A stretch of DNA of 64,000 nt from CBDBCU01 sp965203435 (lineage in GTDB: Bacteria > Chloroflexota > Dehalococcoidia > Lucifugimonadales > UBA3495). Both the position numbers and the translations under genes were made by a program. Under the pieces are notes generated by a model that was not told where the DNA came from, did not search any database, and saw nothing but the letters and a program-made list of their open reading frames with translations. Below are positions 55,875 through 64,000 of this stretch, piece after piece. Within the stretch, counting starts at the first letter, position 1. The number at the start of each line of letters is the position of its first letter. The DNA lies in NCBI GenBank assembly GCA_965203435.1, contig CBDBCU010000002.1:558001-622000 (forward strand). The letters are read 5' to 3'.

Positions 55875-56629
55875 GACCGGCTCCGCCGGGCCGCCGCCAG
55901 CTTTTCCAGAATATAATCCACTACTTCCTCAATGGTGCGATTGTCGGTATCCACGATTAAGGCGTCCGCGGCTTGTACCGAATCGGCGGTGGACTCAGCA
56001 GCGGCATCATCCCTTTCTCCGACGGCCGGATCGGATTCCGGCAGGGCTTGGTGGTAATAGCGGGAGGTGCGGGAATCGGATGCATCCCGGGCAATGGCAT
56101 CGGCCAAGACCTGGTCAAAATCGGCCGCCTGACCCTGGGCCAGCATTTCGGCGTAGCGGCGGCGGGCGCGCACTTCCGGGGCGGCCATCATATAGACTTT
56201 CAGGTCGGCCTCGGGCAAGGCTACCGCGCCGATGTCCCGGCCTACCATAACGATGCTGCCGGCATTGGCGGCGATGGCCCGCTGCTGCCGCACCAATTCC
56301 CGCCGCACCGGCACCGCCCGGGCTACCCTAGCGGCCCAACGATCCATTTCCGGCGTCCGCAATTCGCCGCTCAATTCCTGCCCGTCCATCAGGACGACCG
56401 TGTAATCCCCGGCCTTGAATTGGATGGGATGATTGACGGCCAAGCGGCCCAGGGCCGCAGCATCGGACGGCTCGATGCCCTCCCGCCGGGCTTGCCAAGC
56501 CACCGCCCGATACATAATGCCGGTGTCCAGATAGGGGCAATCCAAGCGCCGGGCCAATTCCCGCCCGGCCGCCGTCTTGCCGGCCGCCACCTGCCCGTCA
56601 ATGGCGATAATCCCCGCCAATGCCGCCAA
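55871..56629 (-). CDS. cmk: cytidylate kinase
   Basis: The 252-residue protein begins with the P-loop IIAIDGQVAAGKTAAGRELA and has the CMP-kinase features LDCPYLDTGIMYRAVAWQA, VMVGRDIGAVALPEADLKVY and AAPEVRARRRYAEM. It phosphorylates CMP and dCMP. The P-loop lacks the usual Pro-Ala-Gly start (reads GQVAAGKT), which occurs in other lineages. It is followed by a plsC-like gene with overlap. C-terminal 40 residues carry the lid and a DNRTIEEVVDYIL helix, as expected. Confidence 0.93.
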   Translation of the reverse strand: MAALAGIIAIDGQVAAGKTAAGRELARRLDCPYLDTGIMYRAVAWQARREGIEPSDAAALGRLAVNHPIQFKAGDYTVVLMDGQELSGELRTPEMDRWAARVARAVPVRRELVRQQRAIAANAGSIVMVGRDIGAVALPEADLKVYMMAAPEVRARRRYAEMLAQGQAADFDQVLADAIARDASDSRTSRYYHQALPESDPAVGERDDAAAESTADSVQAADALIVDTDNRTIEEVVDYILEKLAAARRSRS

Positions 56630-56726
56630 AGGTTAACCCTCCCATCCTTGCCGGCTATCCTGATTAGCCGGCAATGTTGCCTTGCCTTTGGGGGAAAGTA
56701 TAGCACAATATAACCCATCCATTCCC

Positions 56727-56960
56727 GCCCATCCTTCAACGATGTTCAGGATGAACGGAAAGTAGAAGTTGCTTGCCTAGAATGGGGCAATATAGACAGC
56801 GCCGTTCGGGATTCCCGCTTACGCGGGAAGGACGGTGGCAGCGCCGCAAATTTCTTTCCGTTCATCCTGAACATCGTTGAAGGATGGGAACGGCGGCGGG
56901 AAAGGCCGTAGGGGTCGGAAGGGCGGCGGGCCATCCTTCAACAAGTTCAGGATGAGCGGA
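56727..56960. repeat. R2-type inverted pair around an R1 half copy, plus an extra R2 half
   Basis: Variant R2 ends (CATCCTTCAACGATGTTCAGG) lie at about 56727-56759 and inverted at 56859-56888. An R1 right half lies at 56806-56835 and a normal R2 half near 56932-56960. The gap 56630-57055 holds no gene. TATACT at 57020-57025 may be a -10 box. Confidence 0.8.
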
Positions 56961-57055
56961 AAGCAGTTGCCTTTTCAGGATGGGCGGAAACCGGTTGCCT
57001 TGTACCTGGCGGGATGGGATATACTATAGACCCAAACTTAAAGGGCAGGTGTTTG

Positions 57056-58057
57056 ATGAAAGTCATTGACATCCACAGCCATATCGTCCCGCCCTGTTTC
57101 TGGCAGGCCAATGAAACGGCCGGCCACTGGTACGGCGCCCGGCTGTTTAACCGGGACGGGGCCGAGTTCATCGAGGCCACCAACCGCATTGCCGGCCCCA
57201 TCGATGAAAAGTGGCGGTTCACTCCGGAGCAGCGCATCGCCTTTATGGACGCCCAGGGCGTGGATGTGCATCTCCTTTCCGTCGCCCCCTACCTGACCAA
57301 CTACCATCTTGACCCGGCTCCCGGCTTGGCCTCGGCCCAGGAACTGAACAACGAAATCGCCGCCGTGGCCCAAGCCCACCCGGAACGCTTTATCGGCTTG
57401 GCAACCGTGCCAATGCAGGAGCCGGCCGCCGCCGCCGCGGAACTGGCGCGGGCCATGCAGGATTTGGGGCTGAAAGGGGTGGAGCTGAACACCAATATGG
57501 AGGGGCATAATTGGGATGAACCCCGCTTTCAGCCTTTCTTTGCGGCCGCCGATCGGTTGGGGGCTTTCATCTTTTTCCATCCCCACAACCCGGCCGGGGC
57601 CGACCGGGCCGGCCGCTACTATCTGTCCAACCTGATTAACTTTCCGGTGGACACTACCATCGCCATTGCCTCCTTCATTTTCGGCGGCATCCTGGATCGC
57701 TATCCGGGATTGAAACTCTGCTTTGCCCATGGCGGCGGCTATGCCTGTTTCGGCATTGGCCGGATGGATTTCGGGGCGCAGGTGCGCCCGGAGCCGCAAG
57801 TCAACGGCATCCGCCACGCCCCCAGCGACTACCTGCAACATCTTTACTACGACAGCATTACCCACAGCGACGCCGCCCTGAAATACCTGGTGGATCGGGT
57901 GGGCGCTGACCGGGTAATGCTGGGCGACGACTTCCCCTTTGATATGGGCCCCGCCGACCCGGTAGCCTGGCTGAACGGCCTGACCTACCTGAACGCCTAC
58001 GAAAAGCGGCGGATTCTGGGGGAAAACGCGGCGGCAGTTCTGGGGGTGGCAAGTTAG
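57056..58057 (+). CDS. amidohydrolase-2 / ACMSD-family decarboxylase
   Basis: With ATG 57056 (CAGGTG upstream) the protein has 333 residues. It has the amidohydrolase-2 pattern: VIDIHSHIVPP (metal-binding HxH), GVELNTNMEGHNWDEPRF, FIFFHPHNPAG and CFAHGGGYACFGIGR, ending with MLGDDFPFDMGPADP (catalytic Asp). Members include ACMSD and other aromatic-acid decarboxylases. It should use one metal ion; the exact substrate is unknown but fits aromatic catabolism. A single gene, followed 69 bp later by a small gene. Confidence 0.88.
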   Translation: MKVIDIHSHIVPPCFWQANETAGHWYGARLFNRDGAEFIEATNRIAGPIDEKWRFTPEQRIAFMDAQGVDVHLLSVAPYLTNYHLDPAPGLASAQELNNEIAAVAQAHPERFIGLATVPMQEPAAAAAELARAMQDLGLKGVELNTNMEGHNWDEPRFQPFFAAADRLGAFIFFHPHNPAGADRAGRYYLSNLINFPVDTTIAIASFIFGGILDRYPGLKLCFAHGGGYACFGIGRMDFGAQVRPEPQVNGIRHAPSDYLQHLYYDSITHSDAALKYLVDRVGADRVMLGDDFPFDMGPADPVAWLNGLTYLNAYEKRRILGENAAAVLGVAS

Positions 58058-58126
58058 GCAAATCCTGCGCCAACGCCTTTACAATCCGGGCGGGACGCCC
58101 GAACATTGCCGTTAAGGAGGCTTGCG

Positions 58127-58381
58127 ATGACCGTTGCCGAACTGATGGAATTCCTGAGCGAATACCCTCCCGAGCTGCGGGTCGTGGTGACCGGCTACGA
58201 GGATGGCTACGATGACGTGGAAAGGGAACGCACCTCGGTGCATGAGATTCGGCTGGATGTCAATACGGAGTGGTACTACGGCCGGCACGGGTATGTCGAG
58301 CAGCCCGGCTCCGGCGCGGTGGTAAGCGCTCTGGTATTTGGTCGGAATAACGGCCCCAAGGGTTGTAAGGCAGACCCTTAA
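58127..58381 (+). CDS. hypothetical protein, 84 aa
   Basis: TAAGGAGGCTTGCG precedes ATG 58127, a near-ideal ribosome binding site, so I reject the in-frame start 21 bases earlier. The protein starts MTVAELMEFLSEYPPELRVV and has the pattern VTGYEDGYDDVE, seen in small phage- and plasmid-associated proteins of unknown function. It is acidic, with no membrane segment. Confidence 0.72.
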   Translation: MTVAELMEFLSEYPPELRVVVTGYEDGYDDVERERTSVHEIRLDVNTEWYYGRHGYVEQPGSGAVVSALVFGRNNGPKGCKADP

Positions 58382-58418
58382 CCGGCCGGGAATCCCGGCC
58401 GCCCGGCAACCCCCTAGC

Positions 58419-59246
58419 TCAAGGCCGGGGCCGGCCGCCGGGCATTATCCATTGGGACAAGGCCGGTTCCACCCCGGAACAGGGCAGCAACCGCAAATCC
58501 CGGCGCAGATGGGAACGGCCGCCGGCCGGTTCGCCGTTGCCCCCGGCTACGGCCAAACATAAATCCTCTCCGGCGGTGCGGATAGTCAAATCGTCCCGGT
58601 GGACGAATTGTTGGGCGGGAGTATTGGCGCAGGGGCGGGTATAAACCAGGTCCTCCTCGGCGGTCATGCATAAATCATAAGCCGGCATCAGGAATTGGCC
58701 GGTTTCCGGCTGGTCAGCGATAAACAGTTCATCGGCGGCGTTTGGCTTGCAGGTATGGGCTTGCAGCGGCCGGTCCGTACGCAGGCTATCCCGGAATCCG
58801 GGAACATCCACGCAATAAAACTCCGGTTCATCCAACGGATCCGCCAGTTGCAGCAGGGTAGGCGCGGTTTCCGATTCTAATGTCGGGGATAGTGGCGCTG
58901 GCCGGGTAGGAGTTGGAGTTGGCGCGGCCGTAGGGAGGGGCGTAGTTTCCGGCGCTAAAGTCGGGATTGGCGGCGCCGGCCGGGTAGCGGTCGGGATTGG
59001 CGCAGCCGTGGGGACGGGATTGGCGGCCGTTGGCGGCGGCGCAATCGTCGGGGATGGCGCAGTTGGGGATGGCGTAGCGGCATTGGAAACGCCGCCGGCC
59101 GCCGTTGGCGCTACGGTTGGATTAGCCGCCGGCCTAGCCGCATAATCCCCAGTCCCACAGGCGGCGGCCGCCGCTATCAGCAGCAGCAAAGCCGCCGCCA
59201 TTGCGACAACCGGCCAAATCCTGATGACTAATCGGACGGCTAACAA
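58419..59246 (-). CDS. lipoprotein with Pro/Thr-rich linker and ricin-type lectin-like domain
   Basis: The 275-residue protein has a lipoprotein signal (AALLLLIAAAAACGTG). A long linker of TPxPTAAP units runs from about 40 to 130. The C-terminal domain has LCMTAEEDLVYTRPCANTP and ITIRTAGEDLCLAV-like repeats with paired Cys, resembling a ricin B beta-trefoil. It is probably anchored on the outer surface and may bind sugars. The start TTG 59246 overlaps the stop of the amidohydrolase gene, so translation may be coupled. Other starts (ATG further in) cannot be excluded. Confidence 0.7.
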   Translation of the reverse strand: MLAVRLVIRIWPVVAMAAALLLLIAAAAACGTGDYAARPAANPTVAPTAAGGVSNAATPSPTAPSPTIAPPPTAANPVPTAAPIPTATRPAPPIPTLAPETTPLPTAAPTPTPTRPAPLSPTLESETAPTLLQLADPLDEPEFYCVDVPGFRDSLRTDRPLQAHTCKPNAADELFIADQPETGQFLMPAYDLCMTAEEDLVYTRPCANTPAQQFVHRDDLTIRTAGEDLCLAVAGGNGEPAGGRSHLRRDLRLLPCSGVEPALSQWIMPGGRPRP

Positions 59247-60421
59247 TCGCCCAACTCCGTCAGCCGGCCCTCCCGCCAGGCTACTGCGCCGTTGCGGACG
59301 GTCAGGAAAGGATCCAAGCGCACTTTGCCCTCCACATTATGGCGGGCCATATCGTGCCAGACAAACCGGCCCTCCCGCAGGTCAAAGACCGCCGCATCTC
59401 CGGCCATCCCGGGGGACAAGGAACCCAGTTCCCCTTGCAATCCCAAGACCTCCGCCGGCTTGCGGGTACTGGCGGCGATGGCATCGGGCAGGGCCATTCC
59501 CATGGCGTGGAACTTGCTGATTAAATCGTTCATCCCATAGACCTTGCGCCCCGGCGGGCCGATATGCAAATCGGTGCTAAGGGTGTGGGGGGCCAAGCCC
59601 TGGGCCATTGCCGCCCGAGCCACTTCCACATCGCAATGGACGCCGGCGTGGCCCAAATCCATTATCACCCCCCGGTCGACAGCGGCCTGCACTTCCGGGC
59701 GGAGCCGATCCTGTTTATCGAGGATGCCCTCCGCATTGCCGTTAAAGGCGTGGGTGCAGATGTCGCCCGGCCCCATAAAATCCAGCACCTGCGGCAAGGG
59801 AATCGGCGTACCACTGACATGAACCATCAGCCGGCCGCCGGATTGATCGGCGGCGTTCCGGGCCAAGCGCATGGCTTCGGCGGCGTTCCAATAGGCTACG
59901 GCGTTATGTTCCATCCGCACCTTGACGCCGAAAAGAAAGCCGGGATTTTCCTTGACCGTGGCGGCGGTGCGGTCGGCATCGATAATCCGCAAATCCTGCA
60001 AGCCGCCGCCCAGAATGCGGTTGGCGGCGAGGCCGACCGCGCCGATGTGCAGGAAAGCCAGGAGGCGGGTGCGGTGGGCCGGAAAGACATAATCGCGCAT
60101 TGCGCCATAGTTCAGGAAACCGGCGCTGCCGGCGTCCACCCCGGTCGTGGCTCCGGCGGAAAGACAATGCTGGTCGGCATGGACGGCGCTGCCGGTGCCG
60201 CCGTGATAAAAGTGGCCGTGCAGGTCAATCAGGCCGGGGGTCAGCAGCTTGCCGGCAATGTCGATAACCCGGTCGGCTTGGGCCGGGTCGAGGCGCGCGG
60301 CGACGGCGGCCACCCGGCCGTCGTGAAAAGCCACATCACGCCGGTCGTGGATGCCCTGGCCCGGATCCAGCAGCGTCCCGCCTTTCAGCAGCAAATCGTA
60401 AGGGGCGGTGTCGGCAGTCAT
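59240..60421 (-). CDS. amidohydrolase/deacetylase-family metallohydrolase
   Basis: The 393-residue protein has the cyclic-amidohydrolase layout: LLLKGGTLLDPGQGIHDRRD, LIDLHGHFYHGG (HxH), GVKVRMEHNAV with the likely carboxylated Lys, MVHVSGTPIPLPQVL, CTHAFNGNAEGIL and IMDLGHAGVHCDVE. It resembles dihydroorotase-like deacetylases. CATAAGGAGACAAAA before ATG 60421 is a strong ribosome binding site. Substrate unknown. Confidence 0.88.
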   Translation of the reverse strand: MTADTAPYDLLLKGGTLLDPGQGIHDRRDVAFHDGRVAAVAARLDPAQADRVIDIAGKLLTPGLIDLHGHFYHGGTGSAVHADQHCLSAGATTGVDAGSAGFLNYGAMRDYVFPAHRTRLLAFLHIGAVGLAANRILGGGLQDLRIIDADRTAATVKENPGFLFGVKVRMEHNAVAYWNAAEAMRLARNAADQSGGRLMVHVSGTPIPLPQVLDFMGPGDICTHAFNGNAEGILDKQDRLRPEVQAAVDRGVIMDLGHAGVHCDVEVARAAMAQGLAPHTLSTDLHIGPPGRKVYGMNDLISKFHAMGMALPDAIAASTRKPAEVLGLQGELGSLSPGMAGDAAVFDLREGRFVWHDMARHNVEGKVRLDPFLTVRNGAVAWREGRLTELGDC

Positions 60422-60448
60422 TTTTGTCTCCTTATGCGGGATGGCTAA

Positions 60449-60664
60449 TCCGCTCGTCCTTCAACAAGTTCAGGATGAGCGGAATAGCCATCCCATCCGG
60501 CAATCAGTTAGGGATGGGCGGAACAGCAAACCCATACCTCAACCAGTTCAGAATGGGCGGGTAGCCTATCCCCCGGATCCGGCGGGTCAGTTTTTCCGCT
60601 CATCCTGAACTTGTTGAAGGACGGGCGGAAAGCAGTCCCATTCCTCAACCCGTTCAGGATGAGC
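60449..60664. repeat. R2 half copies
   Basis: CTTCAACAAGTTCAGGATGA near 60460 and its inverse near 60600 bracket degenerate copies (GGCAATCAGTTAGGGATGG, CTCAACCAGTTCAGAATGG). They fill the gap between the deacetylase and the next gene. Confidence 0.75.
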
Positions 60665-60669
60665 GGACA

Positions 60670-61137
60670 TTATCCACCATCGTCCGGCGGGTTGGCATAT
60701 TCCAAGCGGCGCAGCCGGGGATAGACCCGTTCCTTGGGGTCGGTCAAATCAGCGTCGGAAATGGCGGCATCCGATGGCATGGGGCGGGCCTGCCATTTTT
60801 CCGCCGCCTGCCGCGCCAAGCGGTTGACGATTTGCGGCGAGCGGCCCTCCAACCGGCCCAGCTGATAGGCCAGCGTTACCGCCAGTTGACCGCCGGTGAT
60901 GCGCTCAAAGGCGGCCGGATCGCGCAAATCCTCGGGCAAAGCGCCGCACTGTTCCAGAAAATCGTCCAGCACCTGCCCCATAATATCGGTCAAGCCGCCC
61001 AGCTCAATCTCCGTCATATACTGGGTCAGCTGGTCGGTCAAATCCTCCACCCCGGCGGCCGGCAGCACCAAGCCGCCGGCCGCGCCATCGGCGTTAGGGT
61101 CGTTGGGGATACCGTCATCATCATCCCGGGTCATCAT
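60670..61137 (-). CDS. hypothetical acidic protein, 155 aa
   Basis: ATG 61137 (CAGGACGGACGG upstream) is preferred to a longer frame to 61269 whose extra part is basic and low-complexity. The protein starts with a run of Asp (MMTRDDDDGIPNDPNADG) and is mostly helical (TDIMGQVLDDFLEQCGALPE, TLAYQLGRLEGRSPQIVNRL). I recognise no family. It lies about 100 bp after the 61235 gene on the same strand. Confidence 0.6.
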   Translation of the reverse strand: MMTRDDDDGIPNDPNADGAAGGLVLPAAGVEDLTDQLTQYMTEIELGGLTDIMGQVLDDFLEQCGALPEDLRDPAAFERITGGQLAVTLAYQLGRLEGRSPQIVNRLARQAAEKWQARPMPSDAAISDADLTDPKERVYPRLRRLEYANPPDDGG

Positions 61138-61234
61138 AAGCCGTCCGTCCTGGCGCCGGGGGTGGGTTGGGGGTTTATTGTAGCATTTTTCCCGGGCAAT
61201 AATCGGCCGCCGCCTTTTTTGACCGGGTAGCCGC

Positions 61235-61633
61235 TTAACCGAGGCCGGGCAAGGCCGGGTTAGCGGCACCGTCCAGGAACAAGCCGGGTTCCGGCAGATA
61301 ATCAGTATCGGCCAAGGGGCCGGATTGCGGCGTCAAAGGCAAAGGCGCATCGCCGCCCTCCTGATCCAGGGATAGATACCACCGGCCGCCGGGGGCGGCC
61401 AACAGCAGCGTCTGCAAGTCGCGGCGGCCCTCTCGTAACTGTTGCAGCCCTTCCGGGGCGGCGGCCGTTGCCAGGTAGCGGTCGGCGATGCCGGGCTGGT
61501 CAATCCGCGAACCGACATAGCAGCCGCCGTTGGCCTCCTGTCCCGCAAAAATCTGTATCCCGTCGTAGTAGTCCAGGATTTCGGTAAGGCGGATAAGTTT
61601 CACGATACTGCCGGGCGGGCAGTCCTCCGGCAA
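61235..61633 (-). CDS. DUF6575-like protein, 132 aa
   Basis: The protein has the pattern VKLIRLTEILDYYDGIQIFA, then GGCYVGSRIDQPGIADRYLA, then LREGRRDLQTLLL, which resembles the DUF6575 family (small alpha/beta domain often beside plasmid or defence genes). The TTG start at 61633 has only a weak ribosome binding site. Its C-terminus is Pro/Gly rich. No catalytic residue can be assigned. Confidence 0.58.
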   Translation of the reverse strand: MPEDCPPGSIVKLIRLTEILDYYDGIQIFAGQEANGGCYVGSRIDQPGIADRYLATAAAPEGLQQLREGRRDLQTLLLAAPGGRWYLSLDQEGGDAPLPLTPQSGPLADTDYLPEPGLFLDGAANPALPGLG

Positions 61634-61679
61634 AGGTTCGCGCTAAGCCGGCATAACCGGGCAAGTATAGCATATTGCT

Positions 61680-61772
61680 ATGTCATTCCGAGCGTAGCCG
61701 AGGAATCTCAAATGCCGGGACTTGAATCCATTTCAAGAATTTGAGATTCCTCGGCTACGCTCGGAATGACAT
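61680..61772. repeat. R4 inverted-repeat element
   Basis: ATGTCATTCCGAGCGTAGCC and its inverted partner bracket about 93 bp. A second R4 lies at 25849-25940 with a different, shorter interior. Confidence 0.85.
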
Positions 61773-61921
61773 AGTAGGTAGTTTTCATCCTTTGCCCCCA
61801 AATCTCTGTTACAATAACCCGCAACATCCTGCCCTACCCCCGCTCATCCTGAACTGGTTGCAGGATGAGCGGGCAACCGATTCCGGCCAGGCCGGAAGGG
61901 CCGAAAGAGTTGAGGATACGG

Positions 61922-62596
61922 ATGATTAACCCGCCGGCTTTAGCCGCCGCCCTTTTTGACCAGGTAGCCGCGCTGCCGCAAGTAACCGTGCCGGCGGTGC
62001 GGCCGTTGCGGCGGGAGTTGTCCCGGCAGGTTAAAGACGCTGCCGCCGGCACGGTAGTGGAATTGGCCCGGGCAATTATTGCCCGGGCAATGCAACCCGG
62101 CGCGCCGGATTTGCGGTGGACGGCTTTTGAGCTGCTGCATTATCATCCGGCGGCGATGGCCGAGCTGGACGGAGCGCTGCTGGCGGAATTGGCCGCCAGT
62201 CTGAACAGCTGGGATTCGGTGGATTCCTTTGCCGTCTATCTGTCCGGGCCGGCGTGGCGGCAGGGGCAAGTTTCCGACGCCGATATTCACGGCTGGGCTA
62301 ATTCGGCCAATGTGTGGCGGCGCCGGGCCGCCCTGGTCAGCACGGTGGCTCTGAACAACCGGGCTCGGGGCGGCCGCGGCGATGTACCCCGCACTCTGGT
62401 GCTCTGCCATATCCTGGCCGCCGACCCGGAGGATATGGTGGTCAAGGCCGTGTCCTGGGCTTTGCGGCAACTGATTTACTATGACCCGGCGGCCGTGGCG
62501 CAGTTTCTGGACGAGCATAAGGATGTCCTGGCGGCCCGGATCCAGCGGGAGACGCGGAACAAGTTGACTACCGGACTCAAGAACCCCCGCCGTTGA
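61922..62596 (+). CDS. AlkD-like DNA alkylation repair protein
   Basis: ATG 61922 follows TTGAGGATACGG. The 224-residue all-helical HEAT-like protein has the AlkD pattern: LRWTAFELLHYHPAAM, LNSWDSVDSFAVYLSG, ANSANVWRRRAALVSTVAL and VVKAVSWALRQLIYYD, with a basic C-terminus (NKLTTGLKNPRR). AlkD glycosylases remove bulky or positively charged alkylated bases. Such family members also occur as scaffolds, but the Trp and Arg positions favour a true AlkD type. Confidence 0.85.
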   Translation: MINPPALAAALFDQVAALPQVTVPAVRPLRRELSRQVKDAAAGTVVELARAIIARAMQPGAPDLRWTAFELLHYHPAAMAELDGALLAELAASLNSWDSVDSFAVYLSGPAWRQGQVSDADIHGWANSANVWRRRAALVSTVALNNRARGGRGDVPRTLVLCHILAADPEDMVVKAVSWALRQLIYYDPAAVAQFLDEHKDVLAARIQRETRNKLTTGLKNPRR

Positions 62597-62626
62597 CCCT
62601 CCCATAGCGGGCAATCGCATATAGGA

Positions 62627-62727
62627 ACCGTCCTTCCCTCGCCAGCGGGAATCCCGACGGTACTGCCTTATGCCACCGCAGATTCGGCCAGCCACCGCCG
62701 GATTCCCGCTTACGCGGGAATGACGGT
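62627..62727. repeat. full R1 element, CCTT variant
   Basis: 101 bp; left end ACCGTCCTTCCCTCGCC. The rest of the gap 62597-62905 holds only the start region of the site-2 protease gene. Confidence 0.85.
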
Positions 62728-62905
62728 AAATAAGGGCGGTAAGGACGGCAGGGCGGCCGCTTTGCGGCCATCCTTACCAAGTCGGCGGCGGCCCTTTGAC
62801 CATCCGCCCCTTTGCTGGCATAATGTACCCGGCCGCGTTGCCAGCACCGGGATAAATCGGCAAGGCCGGCGCAAATCGCAACGGGATTAAAGAAAGGGAT
62901 TGCCA

Positions 62906-63613
62906 ATGCTGCTGGGTTCTTATCAACTGCTGCTGAACGGCGACTATGACACCTTTGTGCGACTGATGGCGCTGACCCTCTTTGCCCTGCTCACCGCCGT
63001 CACCATCCACGAATTCAGCCATTCCATGATTGCCAGCGTATTGGGCGATGCCACTTCCCGCCGCCTGGGACGGCTGTCCCTGAACCCGCTGCGCCATCTG
63101 GAGCCCAGCGGCACGGCAATGCTGCTGGTGGTGGGTTTCGGCTGGGGCAAGCCGGTGCCGGTGGATCCGCATCAGCTGCGGGGGCCGCTGGCAATGACCC
63201 TGGTCGCCGCCGCCGGGCCGCTGTCCAACATCGTCCTGGCCTTTCTGGTCGCCATCCCCATCAAACTGGGCCTGCTGACCTGGAACGCCCCCAGCCTGGG
63301 CCGGGCCACCTATGTGCTGACCGGCGGCTTGCGGGAAGCCCTGTCTGACATTGCCGGAATGGTGATATTTTTCAACCTGCTGCTGGCGGTATTCAATCTG
63401 ATACCCCTGGCCCCGCTGGACGGTTCCAAAGTGGTGGGCGGACTGATTCCCCGTACTTGGGCCGACGGCTACGCCCAATTCGAGCGCTACAGCCCCCTGC
63501 TGCTGCTGGGCATTATCATAGCCGACTATGTGCTGCGCCTGGGCCTCCTGTGGGGGATTATCGGCCCGATAGTGCGGTTGCTGGCGGCGGCGGCCACCGG
63601 TTATCAGGGCTAG
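62906..63613 (+). CDS. site-2 protease family (M50) intramembrane metalloprotease
   Basis: ATG 62906 follows AAAGGGATTGCCA. The 235-residue protein has five or six membrane helices with the zinc motif AVTIHEFSHSMIA (HExxH at 35-39) and the second motif NLLLAVFNLIPLAPLDGSK. The ligand is in LNPLRHLEPSG. It is the short form of the M50 family, lacking PDZ domains. Such proteases cut membrane regulators or process proteins. A TPR-protein gene starts 8 bp after the stop, so the two are co-transcribed. Confidence 0.9.
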   Translation: MLLGSYQLLLNGDYDTFVRLMALTLFALLTAVTIHEFSHSMIASVLGDATSRRLGRLSLNPLRHLEPSGTAMLLVVGFGWGKPVPVDPHQLRGPLAMTLVAAAGPLSNIVLAFLVAIPIKLGLLTWNAPSLGRATYVLTGGLREALSDIAGMVIFFNLLLAVFNLIPLAPLDGSKVVGGLIPRTWADGYAQFERYSPLLLLGIIIADYVLRLGLLWGIIGPIVRLLAAAATGYQG

Positions 63614-63620
63614 GCCGCCG

Positions 63621-64000
63621 ATGTCCACCGAAACGCCGCCGGCCTATAACCTGCCCTACAACCTGGCCCGCTTTCATCGGGTCGGCCGCCGCTATGATTT
63701 GGCTTTGCGGCTGCATCGGGAAGCCCTGGCGCAGCGGGAGCAGACCCTCGGCTCCGACCATCCGGATACCGTCCGCAGTCTGACCAGCCTGGCTAACACT
63801 TGCTACGCCGCCGGCCGCTACCCGGAAGCGTTGGAGTTGTTTCAGGAAGCCCTGGCCCGGCGGGAGCGGACGCTGGGGCCGGAACATCCCGACACTTTGC
63901 GGAGTCGGGGCAGCCTGGGCAACTGCTATCAGGCGATGGGCCATTACGCCGAAGCCTGCCGCCGCCATCGGGAAACCCTGGCTTTGCGGGAACGGATCCT
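63621..64000 (+). CDS. TPR-repeat protein, truncated at the right edge
   Basis: ATG 63621 lies 8 bp after the protease stop, and the frame is open to the window end (126 codons visible). The protein starts MSTETPPAYNLPYNLARFHR and is made of 42-residue tetratricopeptide repeats of kinesin-light-chain type (ALRLHREALAQREQTLGSDH, PDTVRSLTSLA). These are scaffolds for protein contacts, often in bacterial signalling proteins. The remainder lies outside. Confidence 0.85.
   Translation, partial: MSTETPPAYNLPYNLARFHRVGRRYDLALRLHREALAQREQTLGSDHPDTVRSLTSLANTCYAAGRYPEALELFQEALARRERTLGPEHPDTLRSRGSLGNCYQAMGHYAEACRRHRETLALRERI

Noticed and set aside
1..64000. tRNA, rRNA or replication origin
   Set aside because: I saw no tRNA-like T-loop/acceptor pattern, no rRNA sequence and no DnaA-box cluster; a covariance search could still find something small.

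Overview
The window is a GC-rich bacterial chromosome segment with no rRNA or tRNA gene that I can see. The gene set suggests Chloroflexota, perhaps a Dehalococcoidia/SAR202-type lineage: an HpaI aldolase, a CaiB/BaiF CoA-transferase, a FAH-family hydrolase, MmgE/PrpD, 2-oxoacid:ferredoxin oxidoreductase, proline/threonine-rich leucine-rich-repeat surface proteins, PaREP1/HEPN-like proteins and a CcmE of the Cys type. This is inference from gene content; no marker gene proves it.

Layout. 1-6.5 kb: small paralogous genes, HpaI aldolase, CoA-transferase, PaREP1-like and NIPSNAP genes, a DUF4268 protein and an HNH protein. 7-14 kb: PAP2 phosphatase, two peptidyl-prolyl isomerases, an orphan HigA-like regulator, an LRR lipoprotein, a foreign-looking ParA pair and a FAH-family enzyme. 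14.7-20.5 kb: a CcmD-like gene and ccmE, separated by a divergently oriented type III-like restriction-modification pair. 20.5-26.6 kb: a tandem gene duplication, two large surface proteins with C-terminal sorting signals, and a split TPP-dependent decarboxylase. 26.6-35.8 kb: an IS110-family element, a four-gene cluster (methyltransferase, HARE-HTH/GIY-YIG nuclease, coiled-coil/nuclease-like protein, HEPN-like protein), korAB, and a palindromic IS remnant. 35.8-46.2 kb: NurA, three membrane-anchored coiled-coil paralogs, a HicAB-like pair, a frameshifted secreted-protein gene, a membrane zinc-protease-like protein and leucine dehydrogenase. 46.5-64 kb: ilvE, plsY, an EamA transporter, a RadD-like helicase, PrpD, dapA, plsC-cmk, two amidohydrolases, AlkD-like, a site-2 protease and a TPR protein that runs off the edge.

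The spaces between genes are filled by four dispersed inverted-repeat families, called R1-R4 here. R1 is a very uniform MITE-like element of about 101 bp. Its ends carry a palindrome of the form ATTCCC-N8-GGGAAT; by eye there are 13 full copies and many half copies. R2 is about 104 bp (ends CGCTCATCCTGAACTTGTTG). R3 is the ATGGATAGACAGGATTAAC family, and R4 is TGTCATTCCGAGCGTAGCC.

The most interesting system is the IS110-family element at 26637-28113. It sits exactly inside an R1 copy, and joining its flanks rebuilds a 101-bp R1. Its upstream non-coding region looks like a bridge RNA: one internal-loop strand carries ACCGTCATT, identical to the left flank, and the other strand carries a 7-mer complementary to the right flank. 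Two tandem units of this RNA carry the CATT and CCTT versions of the guide, matching the two common R1 variants. A palindromic remnant with two more units lies at 35011-35746.
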